Notes: generated by a model from the sequence alone, not told the origin. DNA of 21,790 bases from an uncultured Panacagrimonas sp. (GCA_946481265.1 CAMLNE010000020.1:1-21790), one strand, 5' to 3'. Shown: positions 8,402-16,315, counted from the stretch's first letter. Numbers and translations: made by a program.

Positions 8402-9032
8402 GGGACTCCATTACATATGGAGGCGCTTCGTGTTGGCGGGCGTCTTGTTATTTTCGTTGTCTAGCTGCGGCCAGTTTATGTATGGCGTCGATGCGCTTAA
8501 TTACGGGCACAGCGGAGTCATGATTCTCCAACTTGGCGACCGTCATCCTCATGGACCCCATCCCGCTTATACAGAATTTGGCCTACAAACTCCGATGATT
8601 GCAGGTCGCTTTCCATCGATCCCGTCACGATATCGTGATCCTGCATCCGGATTAGGCCATTTCGAAGGGCATAGAAATTCTCTGCCGGAACACATTGAGA
8701 TCGTCTGGCAGCTTGCAAAGCTGAAGGACTGCAAGAACGAAACACGGATCCGGTCCGACTCCGAGATCGCAAGAAAGGAGCTGCATGGGAGGCAATACGG
8801 AACGACTGAGTTCGTCGACAAGAGCGACTGCACCTGGCACCCCCTTCCCGACAAGGTCTATCGCCAGCAGCTCGACATGCAGGCCATCCGCAACAGCGAG
8901 GCCTATCGGAAGACCGGCAGGCGCGCCGATGGCGTCGCCGGCAGCCGCTACACGCTGAACCTGACCCTCGTCTTCATCGAGGATCGTCTCATCGTGGAGG
9001 TCGACAACGGCGCGACGAATCCCTGGCTCTAG
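8370..9032 (+). CDS. Predicted lipoprotein, candidate immunity protein for the Rhs lipase
   Basis: 220 residues from the ATG at 8370, which overlaps the last 32 bases of the Rhs gene in another frame. The N-terminus has a basic region (WRRF), a hydrophobic core (VLAGVLLFSL) and a lipobox LSSC with Cys-33; Gly at +2 fits outer-membrane retention facing the periplasm. An in-frame GTG at 8430 has a better Shine-Dalgarno (GGAGG, 8419-8423) but would remove the basic n-region, so I keep 8370. The rest is soluble, with a Cys pair (DCKNET, SDCTWH). I do not recognise the family. Its position directly after a DUF2235 toxin and its lipoprotein signal match the known immunity partners of periplasm-acting Tle lipases. 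Base composition is near 50% GC until about 8800, then rises, which suggests horizontal exchange. Confidence 0.75.
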   Translation: MMTNARCQRDKGLHYIWRRFVLAGVLLFSLSSCGQFMYGVDALNYGHSGVMILQLGDRHPHGPHPAYTEFGLQTPMIAGRFPSIPSRYRDPASGLGHFEGHRNSLPEHIEIVWQLAKLKDCKNETRIRSDSEIARKELHGRQYGTTEFVDKSDCTWHPLPDKVYRQQLDMQAIRNSEAYRKTGRRADGVAGSRYTLNLTLVFIEDRLIVEVDNGATNPWL

Positions 9033-9233
9033 CGATCAGCACGGGCGGCGAACGGGCCGCTTCTTCACACTTGCCGGCCGGGGCGTCTGCACCCCTGCGC
9101 GCCTGCAAAGCGACAGGCCTGCACACGGGACCCTGACGTCATGGCCGGCACGGTCACCGCCGCAGGACGTGAGCTGCGCGCAGCGCGTGCGCACCCTCGC
9201 CGACCGCACGCGGCGCATGCTCCGTCTTGCGGC
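9033..9233. other. Convergent intergenic gap without a gene
   Basis: Space between the end of the plus-strand lipoprotein gene and the end of the minus-strand SafE-like gene. Apart from one weak hairpin near its left end I see nothing coding or structured; the short frames here have no start signal or family resemblance. Confidence 0.6.
9045..9066 (+). terminator. Weak candidate terminator after the Rhs/lipoprotein operon
   Basis: A GCGGC/GCCGC stem (9045-9049 with 9056-9060) has a 6-base loop and is followed by TTCTTC. It begins 12 bases after the TAG of the lipoprotein gene. The stem is short and the T tract is broken, so intrinsic termination is only possible. Confidence 0.3.
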
Positions 9234-9983
9234 CTACGGCGTGATTGCCGGCGCGCTCGCCGGCACGCTGCAATCGAACGGCAACCAGCCGTGCAGGCCG
9301 GGCATGCGGTGCAGCAGCCAGGGCGATGCGGCGGTCAGCATGGCGCTCACCAGCAGCATGCCACCGGCGAGCTGCCGACCGCGGCGGCCGCCGGCCAGTG
9401 CGCTGATGCGCGGCGCGCCGAAGCTTGCGGCCAGCAGCGCGGGCAGCGTGCCCAGGCCGAACGCGGCCATGACACTGGCCCCGCGCAGCGGGTCGAGCTG
9501 CAGCGTGGCGATCAACAGCACGGTGTAGACGAAGCCGCAGGGCATCCAGCCCCAGACCATGCCGAAGGCCAGTGCCCGCGGCAGCGTGGTGACCGGCAGC
9601 AGGCGCCGCCCCAGCGGCGCGACGCGCGCCCACAGCCGGCGCCCGAACCCGGCACCCGGATCGCGCAGGTAGCCGAAGGCCACCAGCGCGGCCAGCAGCA
9701 GCACCAGCGCGGACACGATGCGCAGGCTGCGCCGCACCGATTCGCTGTCCAGCACGGCGACGGCGCTGCCGAGTGCGGCGGCCAGCAGCAGGCCGGCCAG
9801 GCTGTAGGACGTGATGCGGCCCAGCTGGTAGCCGACCAGCAGCAGCGGCCGCGGCCCGCTCCCGGCGCCGCGCGCGGTGGCCAGACCCAGTGCGGCACTG
9901 ATGCCGCCGCACATCAGCAGGCAGTGCCCGCTGGCGGCCAGGCCCAGCAGCAGGGCGGCGCCCAGGCTCAGCGGGTCGATCAC
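9234..9983 (-). CDS. SafE/TauE-like membrane protein, last gene of the cbb3 cluster
   Basis: 249 residues, about six hydrophobic helices. It has the family start LAASGHCLLMCGGISAALGLA, in which the GHC-x-x-MCGG motif sits in the first helix, and a second half-repeat (FGMVWGWMPCGFVYTVLL). This is the sulfite exporter TauE/SafE (DsbD-transmembrane-like) group commonly encoded next to ccoS. There it is thought to help copper or redox handling during cbb3 oxidase assembly rather than export sulfite. The paired Cys residues in the first and later helices support a metal or thiol role, but that is inference. The GTG start at 9983 overlaps the ccoS TGA by four bases. The gene ends at a TAG (9234-9236). 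Confidence 0.82.
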   Translation of the reverse strand: MIDPLSLGAALLLGLAASGHCLLMCGGISAALGLATARGAGSGPRPLLLVGYQLGRITSYSLAGLLLAAALGSAVAVLDSESVRRSLRIVSALVLLLAALVAFGYLRDPGAGFGRRLWARVAPLGRRLLPVTTLPRALAFGMVWGWMPCGFVYTVLLIATLQLDPLRGASVMAAFGLGTLPALLAASFGAPRISALAGGRRGRQLAGGMLLVSAMLTAASPWLLHRMPGLHGWLPFDCSVPASAPAITP

Positions 9984-10303
9984 GATCGGCCCGTTCGCGG
10001 CGCGGATGCGCCGGCGTCCGCTGCGCCGGTTGCGGCATTCGCGCGATCCGCTGCTTCCCCGTCATCCGCCGCGGCAGCGGGCGTCGCCGCGCCCGCCGGT
10101 TCCGGCGCTTGCGCGCCCTCATCCGGGATTCCCGAATCCGCCTGCGCAGCCGCCTGCGAATCGGGCTCCGCGTCCGCCAGCGGCAGCAGGCCCGGCGTAT
10201 CCATGTCCTCGAACTGGTCATGGTCCACCGCCCAGAAGAAGGCGATCCCGGCGCCGATCAGCAGGAGGATGGTGAACAGGATCAGCAGCGGCAGCAGGTT
10301 CAT
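9980..10303 (-). CDS. ccoS: CcoS, cbb3 oxidase maturation protein
   Basis: 107 residues. The first ~55 match the small CcoS family: one N-terminal membrane helix (LLPLLILFTILLLIGAGIAFFWAV) followed by the conserved DHDQFEDMDTPGLLPL block. CcoS is needed for insertion of cofactors, including copper, into the cbb3 oxidase in Rhodobacter-type systems. The remaining half is a low-complexity Ala/Glu/Asp tail absent from short CcoS proteins, probably disordered. The ATG at 10303 overlaps the ccoI TGA (ATGA), and the end overlaps the SafE-like start (GTGA), so the three genes are probably translated in series. Confidence 0.9.
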   Translation of the reverse strand: MNLLPLLILFTILLLIGAGIAFFWAVDHDQFEDMDTPGLLPLADAEPDSQAAAQADSGIPDEGAQAPEPAGAATPAAAADDGEAADRANAATGAADAGASAPRTGRS

Positions 10304-12768
10304 GCGGCCGCCTGCGGCAATGCGCGTGCCTGTGCCGTGGCCACATTCGCCCCGGCATCGCGCCGACCGATGCGCAGCGCGTTGAGCACGACCAGGATCG
10401 AGCTCAGCGACATGCCCAGCGCGGCAAGCCAGGGCGGCACGAAACCGAGCGCGGCCAGCGGGACCGTGGACAGGTTGTAGGCCAGCGCCCAGCGCTGGTT
10501 CTCGCGCAGGATCACCAGGGTCTGCTGCGCCAGGCGGCGCGCCCAGGCCAGACTGTCCAGCCGTTCGCCCGCCAGCACCAGGTCGCTGCTGGCCTGCGCC
10601 AGTTCGGCGCCGCCGGCCAGGGCCACGGCGATATCGGCGCCGGCCAGCACCGGCGCATCGTTGATGCCGTCGCCGACCGCCATCACGCACGCGCCCTGGC
10701 CACGCAGGACCGCGAGCCGCGCCAGCTTGTCGGTCGGCAGGCAGCGTGCCTGCCAGGTGCCGATGCCCAGCGCCTGGGCCACCGCACGCACCTTGTGCGG
10801 CGCATCGCCGCTGAGGATCTCGATGTGCAGTCCCTGCGCCTGCAGCGCGACGATCGCCTCGCGCGCACCGGCACGCAGACGCTCGCCGGGGTGGAAGGAC
10901 GCGAGCACGCCGGCGTCGTCTGCCAGCACCAGGGCCTCGCTCAGCTCTTCTTCCAGGCCGGGTTCGACCGTCGCCGCCGACAGCGCGTAGCCGGCGCGTC
11001 CCAGGCGCAGGTTCTGGCCGCCCACCGTGCCGCTCAGGCCCGCACCGGCCTGCGCCTGCACATCCTCGGCCTGCAGGCGCGATGCCGGTGCGGCGGCGAC
11101 GATGGCGCGCGCCAGCGGATGCCGGCTCTGTCCCGCCAGCGCCGCGGCCAGTTCGAGCGCGCGCGCCGCATCGACGCGGCCGAACACGCGCACGTCGTCG
11201 AGCGACAGCTGCGGATCGGTCAGCGTGCCGGTCTTGTCGAATACCACGTGCGTGGCGCGGGTCAGCGTCTCGATCGCGTCGGGCTGCACCACCAGCACCT
11301 CGCGCCGCGCCAGCATCGCCAGCGCGCGCGTGATCGCCGCCGGCACCGCCAGTGCGAACGCGCAGGGACAGGACACCACCAGCACCGCGACGGTGGCGGC
11401 GAAGGCGCGCGACGGATCGACCCAGCACCAGCCGATGGCGGTGAGCGTGGCCAGGCCCAGCACGCGGGCGACGAAGCCGGCCGCGGCACGTTCGCCGGCA
11501 CGGGCCAGGCGCGTCCGCTGCGACTGCGCGCGGGCGATCAGCGTGCTGATGCCGGTCAGCACGGTGCCTTCGCCGACCCGCTGCACGCGCAGGCGCGCCG
11601 GGCCTTCGACCAGCATGCTGCCGGCCAGCAGGGTGTCGCCGCGATGCCGCGGCTGCGGTACGGACTCGCCGCTGAGCAGGGCCTCGTCGACCCGGCACTG
11701 CTCGCTGTCGAGCTCGCCGTCCGCCGGGACCAGGCCGCCTTCGGCGACGTGCACGCGATCGCCCACCTCCAGTTCCAGCGCACCGACGCGCTCGCTGCTG
11801 CCGTCGGCGCGCAGGCGATCGGCGAACACCGGCGTGAGCCGGGCCAGGGCATCGCCGAGGTCGCCCGCACGGTGGCGCGCGCGCATCTCGAGGTAGCGCC
11901 CGGCCAGCAGGAAGAAGACGAACATCGACACGGACTCGAAATACACTTCCGCGCCGCCGCGCAGGGCCTCGAACAGGCTGCCGGCGTAGATCAGCAGGAT
12001 CGCCAGCGCCACCGGCACATCCATGCCCAGGCGCCGCGCACGCAGGCTGCGCACGGCGCCGCCGAAGAACGGCCGCGCCGAGTAGAACACCACCGGCGTC
12101 GCCACCAGCAGGCCGAGCCAGCGGAACAGGTCTCGCGTGACCGCATCCATGTGCTCGACGGCACCCAGGTACAGCGCGCTGGCGTACATCATGGCCTGCA
12201 TCGCGCCGAAGCCGGCCACCAGCAGCTGCTTCATCGCCTGCCGCGACTCGCGCCGCCGCGAGTCGTCCAGCGCGCGCGCATCCAGCGGCACGGCGCGATA
12301 GCCGGCGCGCTGCAAGGTGTCCACCAGCTGCGGCAGCGGCGTGCGCGCGGCGTCCCAGACGATGCGTGCGCGCCGCGAACTGGCGTTGACCTGCACCAGC
12401 CGCACGCCCGGCAGGGCGAGCAAGGCGCGTTCGATCAGCCAGGTGCAGCCGGCACAGCGCAGGCCCTCGATCGACAGCAGCGTCTCGCTGCAGCCCTCGT
12501 CCAGCGCACGCACGACGTGGCGCGCGACCTGCGGTCGCGCCCACACCTGGGCACCGGCGTCATCGCCGAGCGCGACGTCCGGGCGCTGTGCCGGCGAACG
12601 GCGCAGGCGGTAGTAATCGGAAAGGCCGAGCTGCTCGATCCACTCGGCAGCGGCGCGACAGCCGTGGCAGCACAGCTCGCGCTGCTGTCCGGCGACGCGT
12701 GCCCGTATCACCGGACCGGCCGGCAGCGGCTCGCCGCAGTGCCAGCAGGCAGCACCCTGCGCGTTCAC
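10300..12768 (-). CDS. ccoI: CcoI/FixI-type copper-translocating P1B-ATPase
   Basis: 822 residues, inner membrane. It pumps copper for assembly of the CcoN heme-copper centre. The N-terminus has a Cys-rich cap (CWHC at 8-11, CCHGC at 33-37), the metal-binding cap typical of CcoI-type ATPases. A heavy-metal-associated domain follows, with the GLRCAGC loop (C105, C108). The transmembrane CPC motif is at 467-469 (SCPCAFALAVPAA). The phosphorylation motif DKTGTLT starts at D511, the HP motif is at H550-P551, and the hinge VGDGINDAPVLAGADIA lies near the C-terminus. All catalytic motifs are intact. The GTG start at 12768 overlaps the stop of the small upstream gene (GTGA). Substrate assignment rests on the CPC motif, the N-terminal cap and the cco cluster. 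Confidence 0.94.
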   Translation of the reverse strand: MNAQGAACWHCGEPLPAGPVIRARVAGQQRELCCHGCRAAAEWIEQLGLSDYYRLRRSPAQRPDVALGDDAGAQVWARPQVARHVVRALDEGCSETLLSIEGLRCAGCTWLIERALLALPGVRLVQVNASSRRARIVWDAARTPLPQLVDTLQRAGYRAVPLDARALDDSRRRESRQAMKQLLVAGFGAMQAMMYASALYLGAVEHMDAVTRDLFRWLGLLVATPVVFYSARPFFGGAVRSLRARRLGMDVPVALAILLIYAGSLFEALRGGAEVYFESVSMFVFFLLAGRYLEMRARHRAGDLGDALARLTPVFADRLRADGSSERVGALELEVGDRVHVAEGGLVPADGELDSEQCRVDEALLSGESVPQPRHRGDTLLAGSMLVEGPARLRVQRVGEGTVLTGISTLIARAQSQRTRLARAGERAAAGFVARVLGLATLTAIGWCWVDPSRAFAATVAVLVVSCPCAFALAVPAAITRALAMLARREVLVVQPDAIETLTRATHVVFDKTGTLTDPQLSLDDVRVFGRVDAARALELAAALAGQSRHPLARAIVAAAPASRLQAEDVQAQAGAGLSGTVGGQNLRLGRAGYALSAATVEPGLEEELSEALVLADDAGVLASFHPGERLRAGAREAIVALQAQGLHIEILSGDAPHKVRAVAQALGIGTWQARCLPTDKLARLAVLRGQGACVMAVGDGINDAPVLAGADIAVALAGGAELAQASSDLVLAGERLDSLAWARRLAQQTLVILRENQRWALAYNLSTVPLAALGFVPPWLAALGMSLSSILVVLNALRIGRRDAGANVATAQARALPQAAA

Positions 12769-12971
12769 GGTGAGGGTGACGCAGCCGGCTCTTCGCGGGA
12801 CAGGGGCATCTTCATGATCTGGTCGCCGACGCTGTCGAGCGGCGGATCCGCATAGCGCGTGCCGAGCACGATCATCAGCACGCAGCCGGCAAGCGACGCC
12901 AGCAGGATCAGGCCTCCGAGCCAGAGGATCGGCTGCCGGTACCAGCGATCCGGCGCGGCGACGCGGTTCAT
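12765..12971 (-). CDS. Small single-helix membrane protein in the CcoH/FixH position
   Basis: 68 residues. An N-terminal DRWYRQPILWL entry leads into one transmembrane helix (LGGLILLASLAGCVLMIVLGT) and a short polar tail (YADPPLDSVGDQIMKM). It lies between ccoP and ccoI, where ccoH/ccoG usually sit. Aromatic-Arg-Gln-Pro before the helix recalls the start of FixH/CcoH, but the ~100-residue periplasmic domain of standard FixH is missing. It may be a minimal CcoH or a lineage-specific subunit. The ATG at 12971 lies one base after the ccoP stop, and the stop overlaps ccoI. Confidence 0.7.
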   Translation of the reverse strand: MNRVAAPDRWYRQPILWLGGLILLASLAGCVLMIVLGTRYADPPLDSVGDQIMKMPLSREEPAASPSP

Positions 12972-12972
12972 C

Positions 12973-13887
12973 TCATCGGGAGCTGGTCTTTTCGGCCGGC
13001 AGCGACAGGCTGTAGACCCAGGCGGCGATCAGTTGCGCCTGCTCCTCCGAGACGCGCGACTTGAGGGCCGGCATCAGGCCGCTGCGACCTTCGAGAATCG
13101 CCTTCTCGATGTTCTCGACCCCACCGCCATAAAGCCAGGTGCTGTCGGTGAGATCGGGAGCGCCCACAGCCGTGTTGCCCTTGCCTTCGGCGCCATGGCA
13201 GGCCGCACAGGTCGCGAACTTCGGCTTGCCCGCGGCGGCCTTTTCGGCGTCGTGCGCGCTGCCCGACAGGCTCAGGACGTAGTGCGCCAGGCTCGTGACC
13301 GTGGCCGCGTCCATTCCACCACCCATCGGCGGCATCACGCCGCGACGGCCTTCGAGGATGCTGGTGCGGATCGCCTTGCCATCACCGCCGTAGAGCCAGT
13401 CGTGATCGTTCAACCGCGGTGCGCCGAGCGCCATGCTGCCCTGGCCCTGGCGGCCGTGGCAGCCGGCGCAGTTGTCCTCGAACAGCCGCTTGCCGATGCG
13501 CAGCGCACGTGGATTGGTGGCCAGGTCCTCGACCGGCTGCGTGTAAAGGTGCTGCGACCAGCGCTCGAACTCCGCCTGGTTGCGCTCGGTCTCGCGGCTC
13601 AGCTCGCCTTGCGAGGTCCACCCCAGCAGGCCCTTGAAGGAACCAAAGCCCGGATACAGCGCCAGGTAGGTGAAGCCGGCGACGAACATCGCCGCCGAGA
13701 TCAGGACCCACCACAGCGGCAGCCGGCGCACGCCTTCGCGCAGCACGCCGTGCGCCCAGACGTGTCCGCTGGTGCCGTCCGACAGCACCGGAATGCGCAC
13801 GCGCATCCCCCACAGGAACAGGAACAGCGTGATGCCCAGGTTGAACGTCACCAGCAGCATGACCCACAGCGACCAGCCGGCACTCAC
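12973..13887 (-). CDS. ccoP: CcoP, diheme cytochrome c subunit of cbb3 oxidase
   Basis: 304 residues. It delivers electrons from cytochrome c to CcoO/CcoN. Two N-terminal membrane helices (about 6-27 and 58-77) precede two cytochrome c domains with CAGCH (C140, C143, H144) and CAACH (C227, C230, H231). The segments GVMPPMGGGM and SGLMPALKSR carry the likely axial Met ligands. Each domain has the family DWLYGG/TWLYGG block. I chose the GTG at 13887 because it overlaps the ccoQ stop and begins the conserved helix; the frame is open further upstream, but there it overlaps ccoQ and codes for unlikely Arg/His-rich sequence. Confidence 0.93.
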   Translation of the reverse strand: MSAGWSLWVMLLVTFNLGITLFLFLWGMRVRIPVLSDGTSGHVWAHGVLREGVRRLPLWWVLISAAMFVAGFTYLALYPGFGSFKGLLGWTSQGELSRETERNQAEFERWSQHLYTQPVEDLATNPRALRIGKRLFEDNCAGCHGRQGQGSMALGAPRLNDHDWLYGGDGKAIRTSILEGRRGVMPPMGGGMDAATVTSLAHYVLSLSGSAHDAEKAAAGKPKFATCAACHGAEGKGNTAVGAPDLTDSTWLYGGGVENIEKAILEGRSGLMPALKSRVSEEQAQLIAAWVYSLSLPAEKTSSR

Positions 13888-14063
13888 TTGAAGTCCTCCG
13901 CGGTGCGCAGCCTGGCACCGTCCTCGTCTTCCAGCGGCAGGCGTGCCATGCGATCGAACGCCTCGCGGTGGCGCGCCCTCCAGGCCCAGATCCAGATGCC
14001 GATGAAGGTGAACATCAGGATCAGCGTGATGACGCCGGCGGCATGGCCCCACAGCGGGTTCAT
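13884..14063 (-). CDS. ccoQ: CcoQ, small cbb3 oxidase subunit
   Basis: 59 residues. One membrane helix (about 8-29, VITLILMFTFIGIWIWAW) is followed by the basic RARHREAFDRMARLPLEDED tail typical of CcoQ/FixQ, which stabilises CcoP in the complex. The ATG at 14063 overlaps the ccoO TGA (ATGA), and the end overlaps ccoP (GTGA). The longer open frame upstream overlaps ccoO and is not credible. Confidence 0.9.
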   Translation of the reverse strand: MNPLWGHAAGVITLILMFTFIGIWIWAWRARHREAFDRMARLPLEDEDGARLRTAEDFK

Positions 14064-14719
14064 GGTGCCGCTCCCTCGGTCGGCGCAGGCACCGGCCCCG
14101 GCAGCACCGGCTTGCCGGTTCCCAGGCCCTGCAGGTAGGCGATCAGCGCATCCATCTCGGTCTTGCCTTCCAGCAGCGCTGGCGCCGCCTCGATGTCCGC
14201 GTCCTGGTACGGGTCGCCCAGCGTGCGCAGCACGCGCATGCGCGCCTGGATGTCCGACACGTCGATCTGCGCGTCTTCCAGCCAGGGATAGCCCGGCATG
14301 TTGGATTCCGGCACGAGTGCGCGCGGATCGATCAGGTGCAGGCGCTGCCAGTTGTCCGAGTACTTGCCGCCGACCCGCGAGAGGTCGGGACCGGTGCGCT
14401 TGGAGCCCCACTGGAAGGGCCGGTCGTAGACCGACTCGCTGGCCACCGAGTGATGACCGTAGCGCTGGGTCTCGAAGCGCAGCGCGCGGATCATCTGCGA
14501 ATGGCACAGGTAGCAGCCCTCGCGCACGTAGACGTCCTTGCCGGTCAGGCGCAGGGCGTCGTAGGGCAGCACGCCCTCGGCCGGTCGCACCGTCTGCGCC
14601 TCGACGAAGAGCGGCGTGATCTCCGCCAGCCCGCCGAGCGAGACCATGATGGCGATGCCGACGGCAAGCTTGCCGGCGTGCTTCTCGATCGCCTCGAAAT
14701 ACTTGTAGCCACCGGCCAT
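14060..14719 (-). CDS. ccoO: CcoO, monoheme cytochrome c subunit of cbb3 oxidase
   Basis: 219 residues. One N-terminal membrane helix (about 16-38) carries the family sequence LGGLAEITPLF. The c-type heme site is EGCYLCHSQMIR (C69, C72, H73). The characteristic SKRTGPDLSRVGGKYSDNW follows, and PESNMPGYPWL supplies the likely axial Met. It passes electrons from CcoP to CcoN. The ATG at 14719 has a GGAG Shine-Dalgarno about six bases upstream and lies 10 bases after the ccoN stop. Confidence 0.95.
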   Translation of the reverse strand: MAGGYKYFEAIEKHAGKLAVGIAIMVSLGGLAEITPLFVEAQTVRPAEGVLPYDALRLTGKDVYVREGCYLCHSQMIRALRFETQRYGHHSVASESVYDRPFQWGSKRTGPDLSRVGGKYSDNWQRLHLIDPRALVPESNMPGYPWLEDAQIDVSDIQARMRVLRTLGDPYQDADIEAAPALLEGKTEMDALIAYLQGLGTGKPVLPGPVPAPTEGAAP

Positions 14720-14729
14720 GCTGCGCTCC

Positions 14730-16226
14730 TCAACCGGCCGCGGGCAGGGGCGCGGGCACCTGCTGCGGGCTGGGCTCCGGCACGGGAACCGGAATCGGCC
14801 GGATCAGGTGCGCGCGTGCGTCCGCCGCCGTGTGCCACAGGTTCCAGGCCATCACCACCATGCCCGACAACACCAGCACGCCGCCGAGCACGCGGATCAC
14901 GTACAGCGGATGGACCGCGATCAGGCTGTCGAGGAAGGAATAGGCCAGCGAGCCGTCCGGCAGCGTCGAGCGCCACATCACGCCCTCGGTGACGCCGGCC
15001 GCCCACATCGAGAGGACGTACAGGAGCAGGCCGCCGGTGTGCAGCCAGAAATGCAGCTCCATGCCGCCATGCGAGTACATCGCCGGCTGCCCCATCGCGC
15101 GCGGCGCCATGGCGTACACCGAACCGATGGTGATCATCGCCACCCAGCCGATCGAGCCCGAGTGCACGTGCGCGATGGTCCAGTCGGTGTAGTGCGACAG
15201 CGAGTTGACCGACCTGACCGCCATCAGCGAGCCCTCGAAGGTCGAGGCGGCATAGAACACCAGCGACAGCACCATGAACTTGGCGGCGGGATCGGTGCGC
15301 AGCCGGTGCCAGGAGCCGTTGAACGTGAGCAGGCCGTTGGCGGCCGAGCCCCAGCTCGGCATCAGCAGCACCAGCGAGAACGCCATGCCCACCGACTGCA
15401 CCCAGTCCGGCAGCGCGCTGTACAGCAGGTGATGCGAGCCCGCCCACATGTAGATGGAGATCAGCGCCCAGAAATTGACGATCGAGAAGCGGTAGCTCCA
15501 CAGGGGCTGCTGCGCCTGGCGCGGCACGAAGTAATACATCATGCCGAGGAAGCCGGCCGTGAGGAAAAACGCCACGGCGTTGTGCCCGTACCACCACTGC
15601 ACCATGGCGTCGACGGCGCCCGAGTAGATCGGGTAGGACTTGGTCAGCGACACCGGCAGGGCCAGGTTGTTGACGATATGCAGCAGGCCCACGGCGATGA
15701 TGAAGGCGCCGTAGTACCAATTGGCGACATAGATGTGCTGGATGCGCCGGCGCGCCACGGTGGCGAAGAACACCACGCCGAACGATACCCACACCACCGC
15801 GATCAGGATGTCGATGAACCACTCGGGTTCCGCGTATTCCTTGCTCTGGGTGATGCCCAGCGGCATCGTGATCATCGACAGCAGGCAGCACAGCTGCCAG
15901 CCCCAGAACGTGAAGGTGGCCAGCCGGCCAAGCGCCAGGCGTGTATGCCCGGTGCGCTGCGCCACGTAGTAGCAGGTGCCCATCAGCGCCGAGCCACCGA
16001 AGGCGAAGATCACGCCGAAGGTGTGTGCAGGTCGGATGCGGCTGAAGCTCAGCCAGGACGTGTCGAAATTGAGGGCTGGCCAAGCCAGCTGGGCGCCGGC
16101 GAGCAGGCCCAGCGACATTCCCACGATGCCCCAGACGGCGGCGGCGAGAATGAATAGCCTAACGACCTCGTCGTTATACGTTTCGCCATCCAGCGTGACG
16201 CGCTCGGTACGGGTACCGGTATCCAA
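14730..16226 (-). CDS. ccoN: CcoN, catalytic subunit of cbb3 cytochrome oxidase
   Basis: 498 residues from a TTG at 16226. Twelve-helix heme-copper oxidase that reduces O2 at high affinity in the inner membrane. With this start the six metal-ligand His residues fall at H68, H215, H265, H266, H353 and H355, the spacing known for CcoN. Y259 (YMWAGSHH) corresponds to the tyrosine cross-linked to a copper ligand in this enzyme class. The TTG has AGGGA about ten bases upstream. An ATG at 16316 would add 30 residues of unlikely Arg/Ser/Gly-rich sequence and lies upstream of the candidate promoter, so I reject it. The N-terminal TLDGETYNDEVVRLF matches CcoN starts. A Pro/Val-rich C-terminal tail is ordinary. 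ccoOQP follow in the standard order. Confidence 0.93.
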   Translation of the reverse strand: MDTGTRTERVTLDGETYNDEVVRLFILAAAVWGIVGMSLGLLAGAQLAWPALNFDTSWLSFSRIRPAHTFGVIFAFGGSALMGTCYYVAQRTGHTRLALGRLATFTFWGWQLCCLLSMITMPLGITQSKEYAEPEWFIDILIAVVWVSFGVVFFATVARRRIQHIYVANWYYGAFIIAVGLLHIVNNLALPVSLTKSYPIYSGAVDAMVQWWYGHNAVAFFLTAGFLGMMYYFVPRQAQQPLWSYRFSIVNFWALISIYMWAGSHHLLYSALPDWVQSVGMAFSLVLLMPSWGSAANGLLTFNGSWHRLRTDPAAKFMVLSLVFYAASTFEGSLMAVRSVNSLSHYTDWTIAHVHSGSIGWVAMITIGSVYAMAPRAMGQPAMYSHGGMELHFWLHTGGLLLYVLSMWAAGVTEGVMWRSTLPDGSLAYSFLDSLIAVHPLYVIRVLGGVLVLSGMVVMAWNLWHTAADARAHLIRPIPVPVPEPSPQQVPAPLPAAG

Positions 16227-16260
16227 CGGTGCTTGTTTCCCTGTGCCGCTTTGGCCGCTC

Positions 16261-16275
16261 GGCCCTCGGAGGGCC
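16261..16275 (-). other. Short hairpin in the ccoN leader
   Basis: GGCCC and GGGCC arms (16261-16265, 16271-16275) with a five-base loop. It falls in the predicted 5' untranslated region of ccoN, about 35 bases before the start. It has no T tract, so it is not a terminator. A role in message stability or binding is possible but unproven. Confidence 0.35.
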
Positions 16276-16286
16276 TGTGTGGCGCG

Positions 16287-16315
16287 AGTATAGGTCGCGC
16301 TTTGGCACCTTGCCA
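16287..16315 (-). promoter_or_regulatory. Candidate ccoN promoter with a dyad in the -35 region
   Basis: On the minus strand TATACT (16292-16287) matches five of six -10 positions, and the predicted start falls about 55 bases before the ccoN TTG. The -35 is poor (TGGCAA at 16315-16310, 17-base spacer). It overlaps a perfect dyad TGGCA-AGG-TGCCA (16315-16303), which could be an activator or repressor site. I see no FNR/Anr box (TTGAT-N4-ATCAA), the usual control site for this oxidase. Confidence 0.4.

Noticed and set aside
9141..10385. A 414-codon plus-strand frame opposite the SafE-like gene and ccoS
   Set aside because: Gln/Ala/His-rich shadow, no family match; the opposite strand has CcoS and SafE hallmarks.
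10795..12855. A 686-codon plus-strand open frame across ccoI
   Set aside because: His/Gln/Arg-rich antisense shadow; the minus strand encodes all P-type ATPase motifs.
12859..16157. Plus-strand open frames of 586 and 479 codons across the cco genes
   Set aside because: Antisense shadows of ccoP, ccoO and ccoN with no recognisable domain.
16303..16315. Possible sigma-54 promoter (TGGCAC then TTGCC)
   Set aside because: Only two bases separate TGGCAC from TGCC, far from the GG-N10-GC spacing sigma-54 needs.
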